Both the position numbers and the translations under genes were made by a program. From Paenibacillus terrigena DSM 21567 (GTDB lineage: Bacteria > Bacillota > Bacilli > Paenibacillales > Paenibacillaceae), in NCBI RefSeq assembly GCF_000374845.1, contig NZ_KB895426.1:1-64000 (forward strand): DNA of 64,000 nucleotides. Direction: 5' to 3'. Under the pieces are notes generated by a model that saw only the letters and a program-made list of their open reading frames with translations, was not told the DNA's origin and did no database searches. Position 1 is the first letter of the stretch. Every line of letters starts with the position of its first letter. Below are positions 17,576 through 25,939 of this stretch, piece after piece.

Positions 17576-18610
17576 TTATTGTTTCGGTAAAAAATCATTC
17601 GTAAACGCTTTGTCCGGATCAAATGTGCCTGTCAGCAATTTGTGTTCTGTCATCCAATCCGCATAGTTGACCCACACGTCACGCTTCTGTAAGCCCCAAG
17701 CCGCTGCATCGTCTTGATAACGCGGGCTGAGCCATTTCTGGCTTGCTTTTACAAGATCGGCGTTCAAATCTGGCTCTGCCTTAATGAGAATATCTGCTGC
17801 TTCATCCGGTTTCTGAATCGCAAATTCATATCCTTCTGCTGCACCCTTGACAAAGGCGCGTACGAGGTCAGGCTTTTCGGCAATCATCTTCTCGCTTGTA
17901 GCAAGAACTGGTGTATAGTAATCCAATTTTGAGCTGTAGTCCTTCAAATAAATCATGTTCATCGGCTCTTTGCGCAGTTCGGCTTCCACACCCGTCCACG
18001 CATAGTAGATCCATGCAAAGTCGATGTTGCTCTTCGTCGCTGTGAAATAATCCGCGCTGCCGATGCTCACATTGTTGACCTTCTTCACATCCGCTTTCTC
18101 GGTCTCCATCAAGGACTGTAGCATTGCTTCTTCATTCGGAGATCCCCAGCCGCCGTAGGTTTTGCCTTCAAAATCTTTTGGCGACTTAATGTTCTTGTCT
18201 ACAGGGGATGCGAATCCTGAAGTGTTGTGCTGAATGATCGCCGCTAGCGAGACGATGGGCACGTTCTGCGTACGTCCGAGTGTAATATTCTCTTGGTAGC
18301 TAACCCCGAATTCGGCGTTCCCCGCTGCGACCATCATATCTGCGCCGCCTTCACCTGGTTGAACGATTTCGACATCTAAGCCTTGTTCTTTGAAAAATCC
18401 TTTATCTCTCGCGACATATAGCCCGGTATGATTCGTGTTCGGCGTCCAGTCGAGTACGACTTTGACCTTCGTTAGTTCTTTCGGTGCTTCCTGCTGCTGA
18501 GCTGCCTCACCGCTCTGTTCTGCAGTTTTGGTTGGTTCTTCTGTTTTGCCGCTGCATCCTGCGATGACGATGAATAGTGTGAGACAGATGAGCCATAGTG
18601 ATTTTTTCAT
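17576..18610 (-). CDS. Thiamine-precursor-binding lipoprotein (ThiY/NMT1-like)
   Basis: A 344-residue solute-binding protein of the NMT1/THI5-like group, expected to bind formylaminopyrimidine or hydroxymethylpyrimidine. The start at 18610 follows GGGGAGAA; a longer frame would extend into the riboswitch terminator. A signal with lipobox ending at Cys in VIAGCSG anchors it. The mature part begins with VKVVLDWTPNTNHTGLYVA, the diagnostic opening of this family. It is the first gene after the TPP riboswitch, heading the transporter operon. Confidence 0.93.
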   Translation of the reverse strand: MKKSLWLICLTLFIVIAGCSGKTEEPTKTAEQSGEAAQQQEAPKELTKVKVVLDWTPNTNHTGLYVARDKGFFKEQGLDVEIVQPGEGGADMMVAAGNAEFGVSYQENITLGRTQNVPIVSLAAIIQHNTSGFASPVDKNIKSPKDFEGKTYGGWGSPNEEAMLQSLMETEKADVKKVNNVSIGSADYFTATKSNIDFAWIYYAWTGVEAELRKEPMNMIYLKDYSSKLDYYTPVLATSEKMIAEKPDLVRAFVKGAAEGYEFAIQKPDEAADILIKAEPDLNADLVKASQKWLSPRYQDDAAAWGLQKRDVWVNYADWMTEHKLLTGTFDPDKAFTNDFLPKQ

Positions 18611-18658
18611 GGTGACAGTTCTCCCCTTTTTTGATTTTCTGTAGTTCGACTGACAAAT

Positions 18659-18684
18659 AAAAAACGCCCCCAACCGGAGGCGTT
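18659..18684 (-). terminator. Riboswitch-associated terminator
   Basis: On the minus strand AACGCC pairs with GGGCGTT and is followed by TTTTTT. It lies directly between the TPP aptamer and the first gene, the arrangement of a transcription-terminating expression platform. Confidence 0.8.
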
Positions 18685-18711
18685 AGCATAAGCGAATATC
18701 ACAGAAAATAA

Positions 18712-18815
18712 GCTTCGTTCCTACGCTGGCATTATCCAGATCAGGTATAAGGGTCAGTGTCATATGGGACACAATCTCAGCCGGCCATTCCAGCACCCCT
18801 GGGGGTATTCAATTC
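18712..18815 (-). promoter_or_regulatory. TPP riboswitch (thi box)
   Basis: The minus strand shows all conserved parts in order: GGGGTGCT, the GGCTGAGA pyrimidine-binding core, ACCCTT, then ACCTGATCTGGATAATGCC and AGCGTAGG. This is the standard thiamine pyrophosphate aptamer. High TPP is expected to favour the terminator just downstream and shut off the transporter operon. Confidence 0.96.
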
Positions 18816-18893
18816 ATCAGGCGTCCTCATTATATCAAAAATAGAAGAGAATGCATAACAAAATTTAAGAATTTAGCTAAGTAGTCAAAACGT

Positions 18894-19877
18894 TTAAATG
18901 ACTTGCCCTAAATAGGCGTCTAGTTGAGGCTTGCTCGGCATGTAGTGAATGGAGCGTAGGTATCGAATCGTACGCGTCTCGGCACGCATCACAATGGAAT
19001 GTGTCTCGGCTTGATCGCCTGCGAGGAACTTCACACCGCCGACGAAATCACCTTGCGTGATTCCTGTTGCCGCGAAGATGACATCGCCTTTACCTACCAT
19101 TCGTTCCATCGTTAGCACTTCGTGCGGATTCATAATATTCATCGCGTAGCAGCGATTTAGTTCTTCTTCGTTCATCGGCATCAATCTGCCTTGGATTTCC
19201 CCGCGAAGGCATGTCAGCGATGCTGCGGCCAATACCCCTTCCGGCGCACCGCCAGATCCGATATAGAGATCGACCCCTGACTCTGGAAAAGAAGGTGCCA
19301 TGGCACCCGCGACATCGCCTGCATTGAGCAATCGAATGCGAACGCCCGCGTCGCGTAGAATACGAAGCTGCTTGGCATGACGCTCGCGGTCCAGAATAGA
19401 GACGGTCAGCTCCGAACGTTTCTTGCCAAGCCCAAAAGCGGCTTTCTGCAGCGTCAGTTCGAGCGGATCGTCAAGGCTCAATAAGCCGGCAAGCGCAGGA
19501 CCGCAGGCCAGCTTCTCCATATACATATCCGGCGCATGAAGGAGCTGTCCGCGTTCGGCGATCGCCATGACCGCAAGCGCTCCGTTCAAGCCTTTCGCGA
19601 CGAGCTCCGTACCTTCAACAGGATCGACGGCAATGTCGATCGCTTCGCCTTCGCCATTACCGACCTCTTCTCCAATATATAGCATCGGCGCTTCATCCAT
19701 CTCGCCTTCGCCGATGACGACTTTCCCGTGAATCGGCACATTTTTGAACATGCTCCGCATGGCTGTTGTCGCCGCATCGTCTGCTTCATTTTTCATGCCT
19801 CTACCGGTCCATTGCGCAGCCGCGATGGCTGCCGCTTCCGTTACTCGCACCATTTCTAGTGATAATAGTCTTTGCAT
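18894..19877 (-). CDS. glpX: Class II fructose-1,6-bisphosphatase
   Basis: A 327-residue cytoplasmic enzyme hydrolysing fructose 1,6-bisphosphate in gluconeogenesis. Metal and substrate features of GlpX are present: EADDAAT (~31-37), GEGEMDEAPML (~56-66), DPVEGT (~85-90) and the GGAPEGVLAA segment (~208). GGAGG lies before the ATG. The gene diverges from SR1P-like and ccpN genes, placing three elements of gluconeogenic control side by side. Confidence 0.95.
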   Translation of the reverse strand: MQRLLSLEMVRVTEAAAIAAAQWTGRGMKNEADDAATTAMRSMFKNVPIHGKVVIGEGEMDEAPMLYIGEEVGNGEGEAIDIAVDPVEGTELVAKGLNGALAVMAIAERGQLLHAPDMYMEKLACGPALAGLLSLDDPLELTLQKAAFGLGKKRSELTVSILDRERHAKQLRILRDAGVRIRLLNAGDVAGAMAPSFPESGVDLYIGSGGAPEGVLAAASLTCLRGEIQGRLMPMNEEELNRCYAMNIMNPHEVLTMERMVGKGDVIFAATGITQGDFVGGVKFLAGDQAETHSIVMRAETRTIRYLRSIHYMPSKPQLDAYLGQVI

Positions 19878-20129
19878 TATAGGGCCTCCATCTCTATTTA
19901 TGATGTATTATTAGGCTTTACATTCTCTATTTATTATGACACAATAAATCATATGATGTATATCTTATTTTTGCAACAACTATTATCTATCCACATAAAA
20001 AGAGCGTAATAAGTACAATATAAGCCACATACACTTTTCAGTAGCAGATGAACTATACGTTCTGATTCCTTAAGATTGTTACATCATATATACCGGACTT
20101 ATTTCATAATGAAGAGGGGATGAAACAAC

Positions 20130-20309
20130 ATGAATGAAGCGATGAATGAGTTAAGATGGGGCGTTGTGCTCTGCTCGCGTTGTAACAGCATTATTGACAT
20201 GGTAGAGACGGAGAAACCGTCCGTTTATTATAGTCAGTGTAGAAGTGGTCAATGTTCTGCTGAATCCGGCGTCGTGAGGGAAGATTCCTCCGATCCTTAT
20301 AGCGGCTAA
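20130..20309 (+). CDS. SR1P-like GapA-binding peptide
   Basis: A 59-residue frame with GAGGGGATG about ten bases ahead of its ATG. The core VVLCSRCNSIIDMVETEK followed by SVYYSQC closely fits the SR1P family, where a CxxC pair (Cys15, Cys18) and later cysteines (Cys37, Cys42) form a zinc-ribbon-like peptide. In Bacillus subtilis SR1P is encoded within the dual-function RNA SR1, binds glyceraldehyde-3-phosphate dehydrogenase A and is repressed by CcpN. Here it has an extended acidic tail and lies 87 bases upstream of the ccpN gene. A regulatory RNA function could not be judged by eye. Confidence 0.72.
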   Translation: MNEAMNELRWGVVLCSRCNSIIDMVETEKPSVYYSQCRSGQCSAESGVVREDSSDPYSG

Positions 20310-20396
20310 GGACATGGACGAATAGGTGCAGATACGATATGATGAGGGTAATTGTAAGCTGAACCGAATTCAGTAAGAATTAAGGAGTGAAGGGTC

Positions 20397-21023
20397 ATAC
20401 AGCTATCGTCGCGGCAATATGAAATTCTACAACTTGTACAAGATCATGCTCCGATTACCGGGGAACAGATTGCTGAACAGCTTGGCGTCAGTCGGCCAAC
20501 CATTCGTTCGGATTTATCGATTCTCGTCATGCTCGGTCATTTGGATGCGAAGCCGAAGGTCGGATATTTCCTCGGCAAGCAGAATCGTCAAGAAAACCTA
20601 GTCTCGCCAGATGTCCTGGTGAGAGATGTGCAGATGCCGCCGATTATCGTGCGCGAGACCGCCACGGTAAGCGATGCGGCTGTTGCGCTGTTCCTGGGCA
20701 ATACCGGTGTACTCATCGTGACGGACGAAGATGGAGTGCTGCTCGGCGTCATTTCCAGCAAGGATCTGCTGAAGGTAACGATCGGTAACCCGAGTGCAGC
20801 TACTTTGCCGGTTGGCGTCGTCATGACACGGATGCCGAATATCGTGACGGCTTCCCCAGAGGATCATTTACTGGATGTTGCCCGGAAAATGGATGATCAT
20901 CATATCAGCACCTTACCTGTCGTTATCCCGTATGGAGAGAGCAAATCGCCAGAGAGATGGGAAGTCGTCGGACGCATTTCGAAGACGACCGTGAATAAAG
21001 TTATTTTAAAACTTGCAAAATGA
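20397..21023 (+). CDS. ccpN: Transcriptional repressor CcpN, no standard start codon
   Basis: The product (about 208 residues) has an N-terminal winged helix (ITGEQIAEQLGVSRPTIRSDL) and two CBS domains, which contain VALFLGNTGVLIV, LGVISSKDLLK and MTRMPNIVT. It matches CcpN, the repressor of gapB, pckA and sr1. In frame upstream there is a TGA at 20388 and no ATG, GTG, TTG or CTG until 20529, which would delete the DNA-binding domain. ATA at 20397 lies 9 bases after AAGGAG and is the best in-frame candidate. The alternative is a one-base error, since GTG at 20387 would align if GGG were GG. The gene is followed by yqfL as in B. subtilis. Confidence 0.85.
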   Translation: MQLSSRQYEILQLVQDHAPITGEQIAEQLGVSRPTIRSDLSILVMLGHLDAKPKVGYFLGKQNRQENLVSPDVLVRDVQMPPIIVRETATVSDAAVALFLGNTGVLIVTDEDGVLLGVISSKDLLKVTIGNPSAATLPVGVVMTRMPNIVTASPEDHLLDVARKMDDHHISTLPVVIPYGESKSPERWEVVGRISKTTVNKVILKLAK

Positions 21024-21106
21024 ATGGGTTTCATCAAGTTACCTTATGATCACGAACCGAAAGTCGTATTGACTTGAGCCATATTGGAAAAAGGGGAGAA
21101 GGATGA

Positions 21107-21910
21107 ATGGGGCAGGAGTCACAGCAGATGATCACCATATGCTCGGACTCCGTCGGTGAGACGGCGGAGAGTGTCGTTCGAGCGACAATGAAGCAATTTG
21201 CCGGACAAGACGTACAGTTGCGTCGAATCGGGCAAATTAAGTATGAAGATGATATACGCGCCATTATGGAAGAAGTCAGTCGGATCGGCGGTTTTGTTGC
21301 GTACACGCTCGTTCAGCCTGAACTGAGGGAAATGATGCGATCCGAAGCCATCCGACTCGGGATTCGTGCCGTCGATATTATGGGTCCGATGATGCAAGCC
21401 TATATTGATACATTCCATGATGCGCCGAGCCGTAAGCCGGGATTGCTGCATCAGCTGGATGAACATTATTTCCGCCGCATGGAAGCGATTGAATATTCGG
21501 TGCAATATGATCATAGTCAGGATGTGAAGACGCTGCCTGAAGCGGACATCGTGCTGCTCGGCGTATCGCGTACCTCCAAGACACCGCTCAGCATTTTCCT
21601 CGGTCATAAAGGCTACAAGACAGCGAATGTGCTCGTCGTACCGGAGATGAAGCCACCGAAGGAACTGTTCCAGCTCACGAATCAACGCGTTGTCCTGCTC
21701 ACGATGGACCCGGAGCAGATGCTCAAAATTCGGACCGAACGATTGAAGACACTCGGTCTCCCAGCAGGCGCAAGCTATACGACACGGGAACGCATTCAAG
21801 AGGAGCTTGATTATGCGCATGCGCTCGCCGAGCAGCTGCAGTGTCCGGTCATCGATGTGACGGATAAAGCGATTGAGGAGACGGCGGGACTTATACTAGG
21901 GAATATATAA
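21107..21910 (+). CDS. Pyruvate,phosphate dikinase regulatory protein (YqfL/DUF299)
   Basis: A 267-residue bifunctional ADP-dependent kinase/Pi-dependent phosphorylase family protein, which switches pyruvate phosphate dikinase or PEP synthase by threonine phosphorylation. ICSDSVGETAE near the N-terminus and the P-loop-like GVSRTSKTP (152-160) are family signatures, as is LDEHYFRRMEAIEY (~117-130). The order ccpN-yqfL is conserved with B. subtilis, where YqfL modulates CcpN activity. Start ATG has AAGGGGAGAAGG upstream. A terminator follows at once. Confidence 0.93.
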   Translation: MGQESQQMITICSDSVGETAESVVRATMKQFAGQDVQLRRIGQIKYEDDIRAIMEEVSRIGGFVAYTLVQPELREMMRSEAIRLGIRAVDIMGPMMQAYIDTFHDAPSRKPGLLHQLDEHYFRRMEAIEYSVQYDHSQDVKTLPEADIVLLGVSRTSKTPLSIFLGHKGYKTANVLVVPEMKPPKELFQLTNQRVVLLTMDPEQMLKIRTERLKTLGLPAGASYTTRERIQEELDYAHALAEQLQCPVIDVTDKAIEETAGLILGNI

Positions 21911-21916
21911 AAGATG

Positions 21917-21942
21917 CCAGACCTGTGAGGGTCTGGTTTTTT
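21917..21942 (+). terminator. Terminator of ccpN-yqfL
   Basis: CCAGACC pairs with GGTCTGG followed by TTTTTT, six bases after the yqfL stop. Confidence 0.85.
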
Positions 21943-22121
21943 GTTGTTCGACTGTGGGGGATGAATGTAGAGGGAGGGGAGGGGTGTCTCGTTCCAGCCG
22001 ATTCTTGTCCGCCATTTGCTTGAATAGATTGGAAGGATACAAATGGCTACCAAAGATCGGACGCAGGCTCTTCCACGTGACACCCCTCCTCCTTTTGACA
22101 TTCATGAAGGGTTCGAACAAC
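21943..22121. repeat. 179-bp element that folds into one long imperfect hairpin
   Basis: The two arms match as inverted blocks: GTTGTTCGA at the outer ends, ATGAATGT, GGAGGGGTGTC, and CCATTTG nearest the ~21-base loop. Partial pairing between these blocks continues through the arms. Open frames exist on both strands only because the sequence is palindromic. It looks like a MITE- or REP-type element lying between two terminators; it could also form a structured RNA. Confidence 0.7.
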
Positions 22122-22123
22122 AC

Positions 22124-22160
22124 AAAAGAAGTCAGTCCCTCAAGGGTCTGGCTTCTTTTT
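22124..22160. terminator. Bidirectional terminator after the LacI-type gene
   Basis: AAAAGAAG-t-CAG pairs with CTG-g-CTTCTTTT, with a central CCC/GGG extension. A and T tracts on either side allow use in both directions, serving the minus-strand regulator. Confidence 0.7.
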
Positions 22161-22191
22161 GTGGAGGGGCGGCAGAGTGGATGGAGCTGCG

Positions 22192-23163
22192 CTAGGACGG
22201 CGCACTCGCTCCTGCCTTAGCTCTGATGACGAGAGAATGCCGAACCGGGATTCGCGCATTCTCTTCACTCAATAAGAGCGAGACGGCCTGTTCGCCAATG
22301 CTCGTCATATGATAATTCACGCTCGGGAAGCCTAGGATTTCACTTAATGGCGTGTTCTCTTCGCCAATGATCTCGAAATCTCGCGGATAGCTGTAGCCGA
22401 GTGATTGCGCTGCAGCGATAATGCCAGCGGCGACCTCGTCGCCATTGGTGAAGATCGCGTCTGGGATGATCGGCTTCTGGAACATGACCTCGCCAGCACG
22501 TTTCCCTTCTTGATAGTCGAAGCATTGGTCGAAGAATTGATTTTCATAATCCTCGGAGATGATTTCTTGATACGCCTGAATGCGTAATCGGGTGCTTGGA
22601 CTCGATTGAACATCTCTCCCCGAAGTGAAATGGATATGCTCATAGCCTTTGTTCTTCAAATGGTTGAACACTTCAATATACGCGGCATATCGATCTGGGT
22701 ACACAGACGGAATATGCGGGACAGGACAAGCCTCGCAGCATACGATTTTGCCCCATTCGGACAAGGTTTGAATTTGTTCATGATGTAGGGTATGCGACGT
22801 GAGCAGAATGCCATCGATCGTCTTCTTTTTCAATAGTGTAAGATAGCTGCTCTCAATGACATTCTCGTAATACGAAGGCAGCAAGAGAACTTGGTAATGT
22901 AATTCATGGGCTTTTCTCAGTATGCCGTTAATGAGTTCATCGAAGCAAGAGTTATTGTTATACGGCACAATGACGCCAATGGTATTCGTCTTTCCTCGGC
23001 TGAGCTTTACCGCGTTGCCATTCACCGAATAATTCAGTTCCTTCATGACTGCCATAACCTTTTCTTGCTTGTCCTTAGCGACATAAGGATGATCATTGAG
23101 AACGCGGGACACGGTTGCAATGGAGACACCCGCCATCCTAGCGACATCTTTAATATTCGCCAT
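22192..23163 (-). CDS. LacI-family transcriptional regulator
   Basis: A 323-residue repressor. The N-terminal helix-turn-helix and hinge are classical (IKDVARMAGVSIATVSRVLN, residues 3-22), followed by a periplasmic-binding-protein-like effector domain with TIGVIVP at ~62 and PDAIFTNGDEVAAGI at ~228. It diverges from an MFS transporter plus HAD phosphatase pair that it probably controls. GGGGGAG precedes the ATG. Effector unknown, likely a sugar or sugar phosphate. Confidence 0.93.
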   Translation of the reverse strand: MANIKDVARMAGVSIATVSRVLNDHPYVAKDKQEKVMAVMKELNYSVNGNAVKLSRGKTNTIGVIVPYNNNSCFDELINGILRKAHELHYQVLLLPSYYENVIESSYLTLLKKKTIDGILLTSHTLHHEQIQTLSEWGKIVCCEACPVPHIPSVYPDRYAAYIEVFNHLKNKGYEHIHFTSGRDVQSSPSTRLRIQAYQEIISEDYENQFFDQCFDYQEGKRAGEVMFQKPIIPDAIFTNGDEVAAGIIAAAQSLGYSYPRDFEIIGEENTPLSEILGFPSVNYHMTSIGEQAVSLLLSEENARIPVRHSLVIRAKAGASAPS

Positions 23164-23248
23164 AAAGGCTCTCCCCCTTTTCTACACATTCGGACTCATT
23201 GTAACATGTCGATTTCTTTTTTAGAAATAAGGATTTGTATGCTTGACT

Positions 23249-23262
23249 TGAAACGCATTTCA
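23249..23262. promoter_or_regulatory. Candidate LacI-type operator before the MFS gene
   Basis: TGAAACGCATTTCA is a 14-base near-palindrome lying directly after a TTGACT -35-like hexamer (23243-23248), so a bound repressor would block the promoter of the transporter gene. Confidence 0.5.
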
Positions 23263-23320
23263 TTCTTTACAATGAACAACATCAGCAGGAATATTCCTAA
23301 TTCTAGAAGGAGGCTAAGGC

Positions 23321-24514
23321 ATGAGAACCTTTGCGATTGCATCGTATTCATTGTATTTTCTAGCAGGACTGGTCATAACAACGATCGGTTCCGTGATGCC
23401 GCAATTGCTTGCTCACTATGAACAATCTTATACGGTCGGGGGGCAAATGGTCTTCGTGAGTGCAGTCGGATTTATTGCAGGCGTGCCGATTTCCGCATGG
23501 CTTATGCGAGGATTGAAGAAAGAAAAGTATGTCCTCGCGCTCTCTGCGGTTATCATTGCGATCGCACAGCTCAGTATAGGGTCGCTTCCGTCGTTCGGCT
23601 GGGTTGTGGCGCTCAATTTCATGAATAGTGTTGGCGCCGCTGCTATCGAGTGTGTCGTAGCAACGCTCATGATGGAAGTGTTCGTGGGCCGCCGTGCGGT
23701 GGTTATGAGTTATCTTGAAGTATCATTCGGTATTGGTGCGCTCTGTATGCCGCTGATCGCCAGCGTATTGATTGCGAACCAGGCCTGGCAGTATTCCTTT
23801 TTCGTAACGGCCTGTCTTGGATTGATCATGGCCGTGGTATGGTGCTTCATATCCTTTGCGAAGGAGCGGTCAGATGAGGCACAGCCGTTGGATGCGAATA
23901 TCGCACCGCCGCCGATGTTCAAGAACAACCACATGAAGCGCTACATACTGTTCGCATTCGTCTTCTTGATTTTCATCTATAGCGGGATCGAAGGGAGTCT
24001 GAATCATTTCATGTCTTCCATCTTCCTGAACCATTTAGAAGTTACACCTTATTACGCTTCACTGAGTATAGGACTATTCTGGATGGCGATGGTCGTCGGC
24101 AGAGCAGCTACGGGTTGGATTATCCGCAAAGTAAATTATGCGCAATATTTGCGCTGGAGTATGTTCGGCACGCTCGCGGTGATCATCCTGTTTGCGTTAT
24201 GTAGGGAGGCCGTGGTCGGCTTTATCTTGGTCATAATGATGGGGTTAACGATGTCGGGCGTCTATTCGATTACAATGGTGTACGCGAATCATACGTTTCC
24301 TGGCATGGCGCGGCTCGTGACCAGTCTGGTTACGGCTTTTGCCGGATTCGGAGCAGCGGTCTTCCCTGCCTTGATCGGGTATGCGATGGACCATTCTGGC
24401 ACGGTATCTGCGCTATGGTATATTGCTGGCTTTGCAGTAATTTACTTGCTCATCCTGCTGCTGGGCATTGGTAGATTTTATCGTCATCAAGCGGGCGTGG
24501 CGTTAAACGAATGA
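23321..24514 (+). CDS. MFS transporter
   Basis: A 397-residue membrane protein with about 12 hydrophobic helices. The loop between helices 2 and 3 reads AWLMRGLKKEKYVL, a form of the MFS A-motif, and a central hydrophilic loop (~185-205) separates the halves. AAGGAGG is 7 bases before the ATG. The HAD phosphatase follows 19 bases later and a LacI regulator diverges, so the cargo is probably a sugar or polyol whose phosphate is then handled by the phosphatase. Specificity is not deducible. Confidence 0.88.
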   Translation: MRTFAIASYSLYFLAGLVITTIGSVMPQLLAHYEQSYTVGGQMVFVSAVGFIAGVPISAWLMRGLKKEKYVLALSAVIIAIAQLSIGSLPSFGWVVALNFMNSVGAAAIECVVATLMMEVFVGRRAVVMSYLEVSFGIGALCMPLIASVLIANQAWQYSFFVTACLGLIMAVVWCFISFAKERSDEAQPLDANIAPPPMFKNNHMKRYILFAFVFLIFIYSGIEGSLNHFMSSIFLNHLEVTPYYASLSIGLFWMAMVVGRAATGWIIRKVNYAQYLRWSMFGTLAVIILFALCREAVVGFILVIMMGLTMSGVYSITMVYANHTFPGMARLVTSLVTAFAGFGAAVFPALIGYAMDHSGTVSALWYIAGFAVIYLLILLLGIGRFYRHQAGVALNE

Positions 24515-24533
24515 AAAATAGGAGGACTTGAAA

Positions 24534-25325
24534 ATGTGTATTCAGATGATCGCTGTAGATATGGACGGCACGTTTCTAAATGACCGTAAGGACTACAATC
24601 GGGATCGCTTTCGGGAGCAGTATGCGGAGATGAAAAGAAAAGGGATTCGCTTTGTCGTAGCTAGCGGGAATCAATATTATCAGCTGAAATCCTTCTTCCC
24701 TGAAATTGAACATGAAATCGCTTTTGTTGCGGAGAATGGCGCTTATATCGTTGACGGGAATGAGGAAGTGTTCACAGGTCGAATGTCCGTGGAGACGATT
24801 GCGAAGACGCTGGAAATTCTGAAGCACTATCCTTCCTCGAACATTGCGATATGCGGCAAACAAAGTGCGTACATGCACCATGATGAATCCGATGACTATT
24901 ATGACTATTCCATTCAATTTTACCATCGCTTAAAGAGAGTAGAAGATTTAACGCGGATTGAGGATCAATTGTTCAAATTTGCCCTTCGGTTTCCGCTTGA
25001 AGAGCTGGATCAAGGACTTGTGAACTTAAAACGTGAGTTAGGGGAGGAGGTTACCCCTGTGGCGTGTGGCCATGGGGATGTGGATATTATTGTGACAGGC
25101 ATTCACAAGGCGCATGGCATTCGGATGCTTCAGCAAAAATGGCAGATTGCAGACGATAAGACGGTAGCTTTTGGCGATAGCGGCAATGATATTGAAATGC
25201 TAAGGCATGCACATTACAGTTATGCGATGGAACATGCGAGTGACATTGTGAAGAGGGCGGCGAAGTATCAGATCGGTTCGAATAATGCTGAAGCTGTGCT
25301 GGATGCGATAGACAGCCTACTATGA
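24534..25325 (+). CDS. Cof-type HAD hydrolase (sugar phosphatase-like)
   Basis: A 263-residue class IIB HAD phosphatase. Motif I is AVDMDGTFL with nucleophile and acid Asp, and motifs III/IV are in HGIRMLQQ and FGDSGNDIEML. ATG at 24534 is preferred over a TTG at 24528 because AGGAGG then lies eight bases away. Members dephosphorylate hexose phosphates, flavin or pyridoxal phosphate; here the partner transporter suggests a sugar phosphate. Confidence 0.9.
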   Translation: MCIQMIAVDMDGTFLNDRKDYNRDRFREQYAEMKRKGIRFVVASGNQYYQLKSFFPEIEHEIAFVAENGAYIVDGNEEVFTGRMSVETIAKTLEILKHYPSSNIAICGKQSAYMHHDESDDYYDYSIQFYHRLKRVEDLTRIEDQLFKFALRFPLEELDQGLVNLKRELGEEVTPVACGHGDVDIIVTGIHKAHGIRMLQQKWQIADDKTVAFGDSGNDIEMLRHAHYSYAMEHASDIVKRAAKYQIGSNNAEAVLDAIDSLL

Positions 25326-25416
25326 GGGGCATATGGAAGCCATTCCGACGAGGAGTAGGCTTCTTTTATTTCATTGGGATCATGTTATACGAGATAAAAA
25401 TAATGAAAACGAGCTA

Positions 25417-25479
25417 TTGACACTATGATGTATTACGGGCATAATACACACATGAAGTGTATGAACTACATAGTACACA
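25417..25479 (+). promoter_or_regulatory. Promoter and YtrA-type operator of the ABC operon
   Basis: TTGACA (25417) and CATAAT (25440) are separated by 17 bases, a near-consensus sigma-A promoter. Just downstream, AGTGTA (25456-25461) and TACACA (25474-25479) form an inverted repeat with a 12-base centre, the arrangement known for YtrA-like GntR repressors. The operon is therefore probably autorepressed. Confidence 0.75.
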
Positions 25480-25510
25480 CACTTGGCGATGAAGACGAGG
25501 GGTGAACATA

Positions 25511-25939
25511 ATGATGAATGAAGGGTGGACGAGTGTTGTTTTTAATAACCGAGACCCTGTCTATCTGCAAGTCGTTAGGCATTTCAAAGAGCAGATCGCA
25601 ACAGGCCGATTGAAGGCAGGGCAGGTTATTCCTTCCCGCAGAGAACTCGGCGCATTGCTCAAAATAAATCCAAATACAGCGCAGAAAGCTTATAAGGAAA
25701 TGGAGGAGCAGCGGTTGATTATTACAGAGGGAAATTCACCGAGTCGGATTACCGAGGAGGCTGCAATATTGCGAGCTATCCGTTCGGAACTCATAGAAAG
25801 TGCAGTGGAATCTTTTGTCGTGTCAGTTCGGAGAATTGATGTACCCGTCGATGAACTGCTGGATCTTGTCAGGACGAAATATGTGGAGGAACGTGCCCGT
25901 ACGAATCAAGCGGAGGAGGGGGGCAGCATCCATGATTGA
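25511..25939 (+). CDS. GntR-family regulator, YtrA type
   Basis: A small 142-residue GntR protein lacking a large effector domain. PVYLQVVRHFKEQIATGRLKAGQ is the usual entry and the winged helix runs to about residue 75 (PSRRELGALLKINPNTAQKAY). The short C-terminal helical part is typical of the YtrA subfamily that controls ABC exporters. ATG at 25511 follows GAGGGGTGA. Its end overlaps the ATPase gene by eight bases. Confidence 0.92.
   Translation: MMNEGWTSVVFNNRDPVYLQVVRHFKEQIATGRLKAGQVIPSRRELGALLKINPNTAQKAYKEMEEQRLIITEGNSPSRITEEAAILRAIRSELIESAVESFVVSVRRIDVPVDELLDLVRTKYVEERARTNQAEEGGSIHD

Noticed and set aside
21896-22220. Overlapping open frames on both strands near 22000
   Set aside because: Their openness follows from the long inverted repeat; neither has a ribosome binding site.
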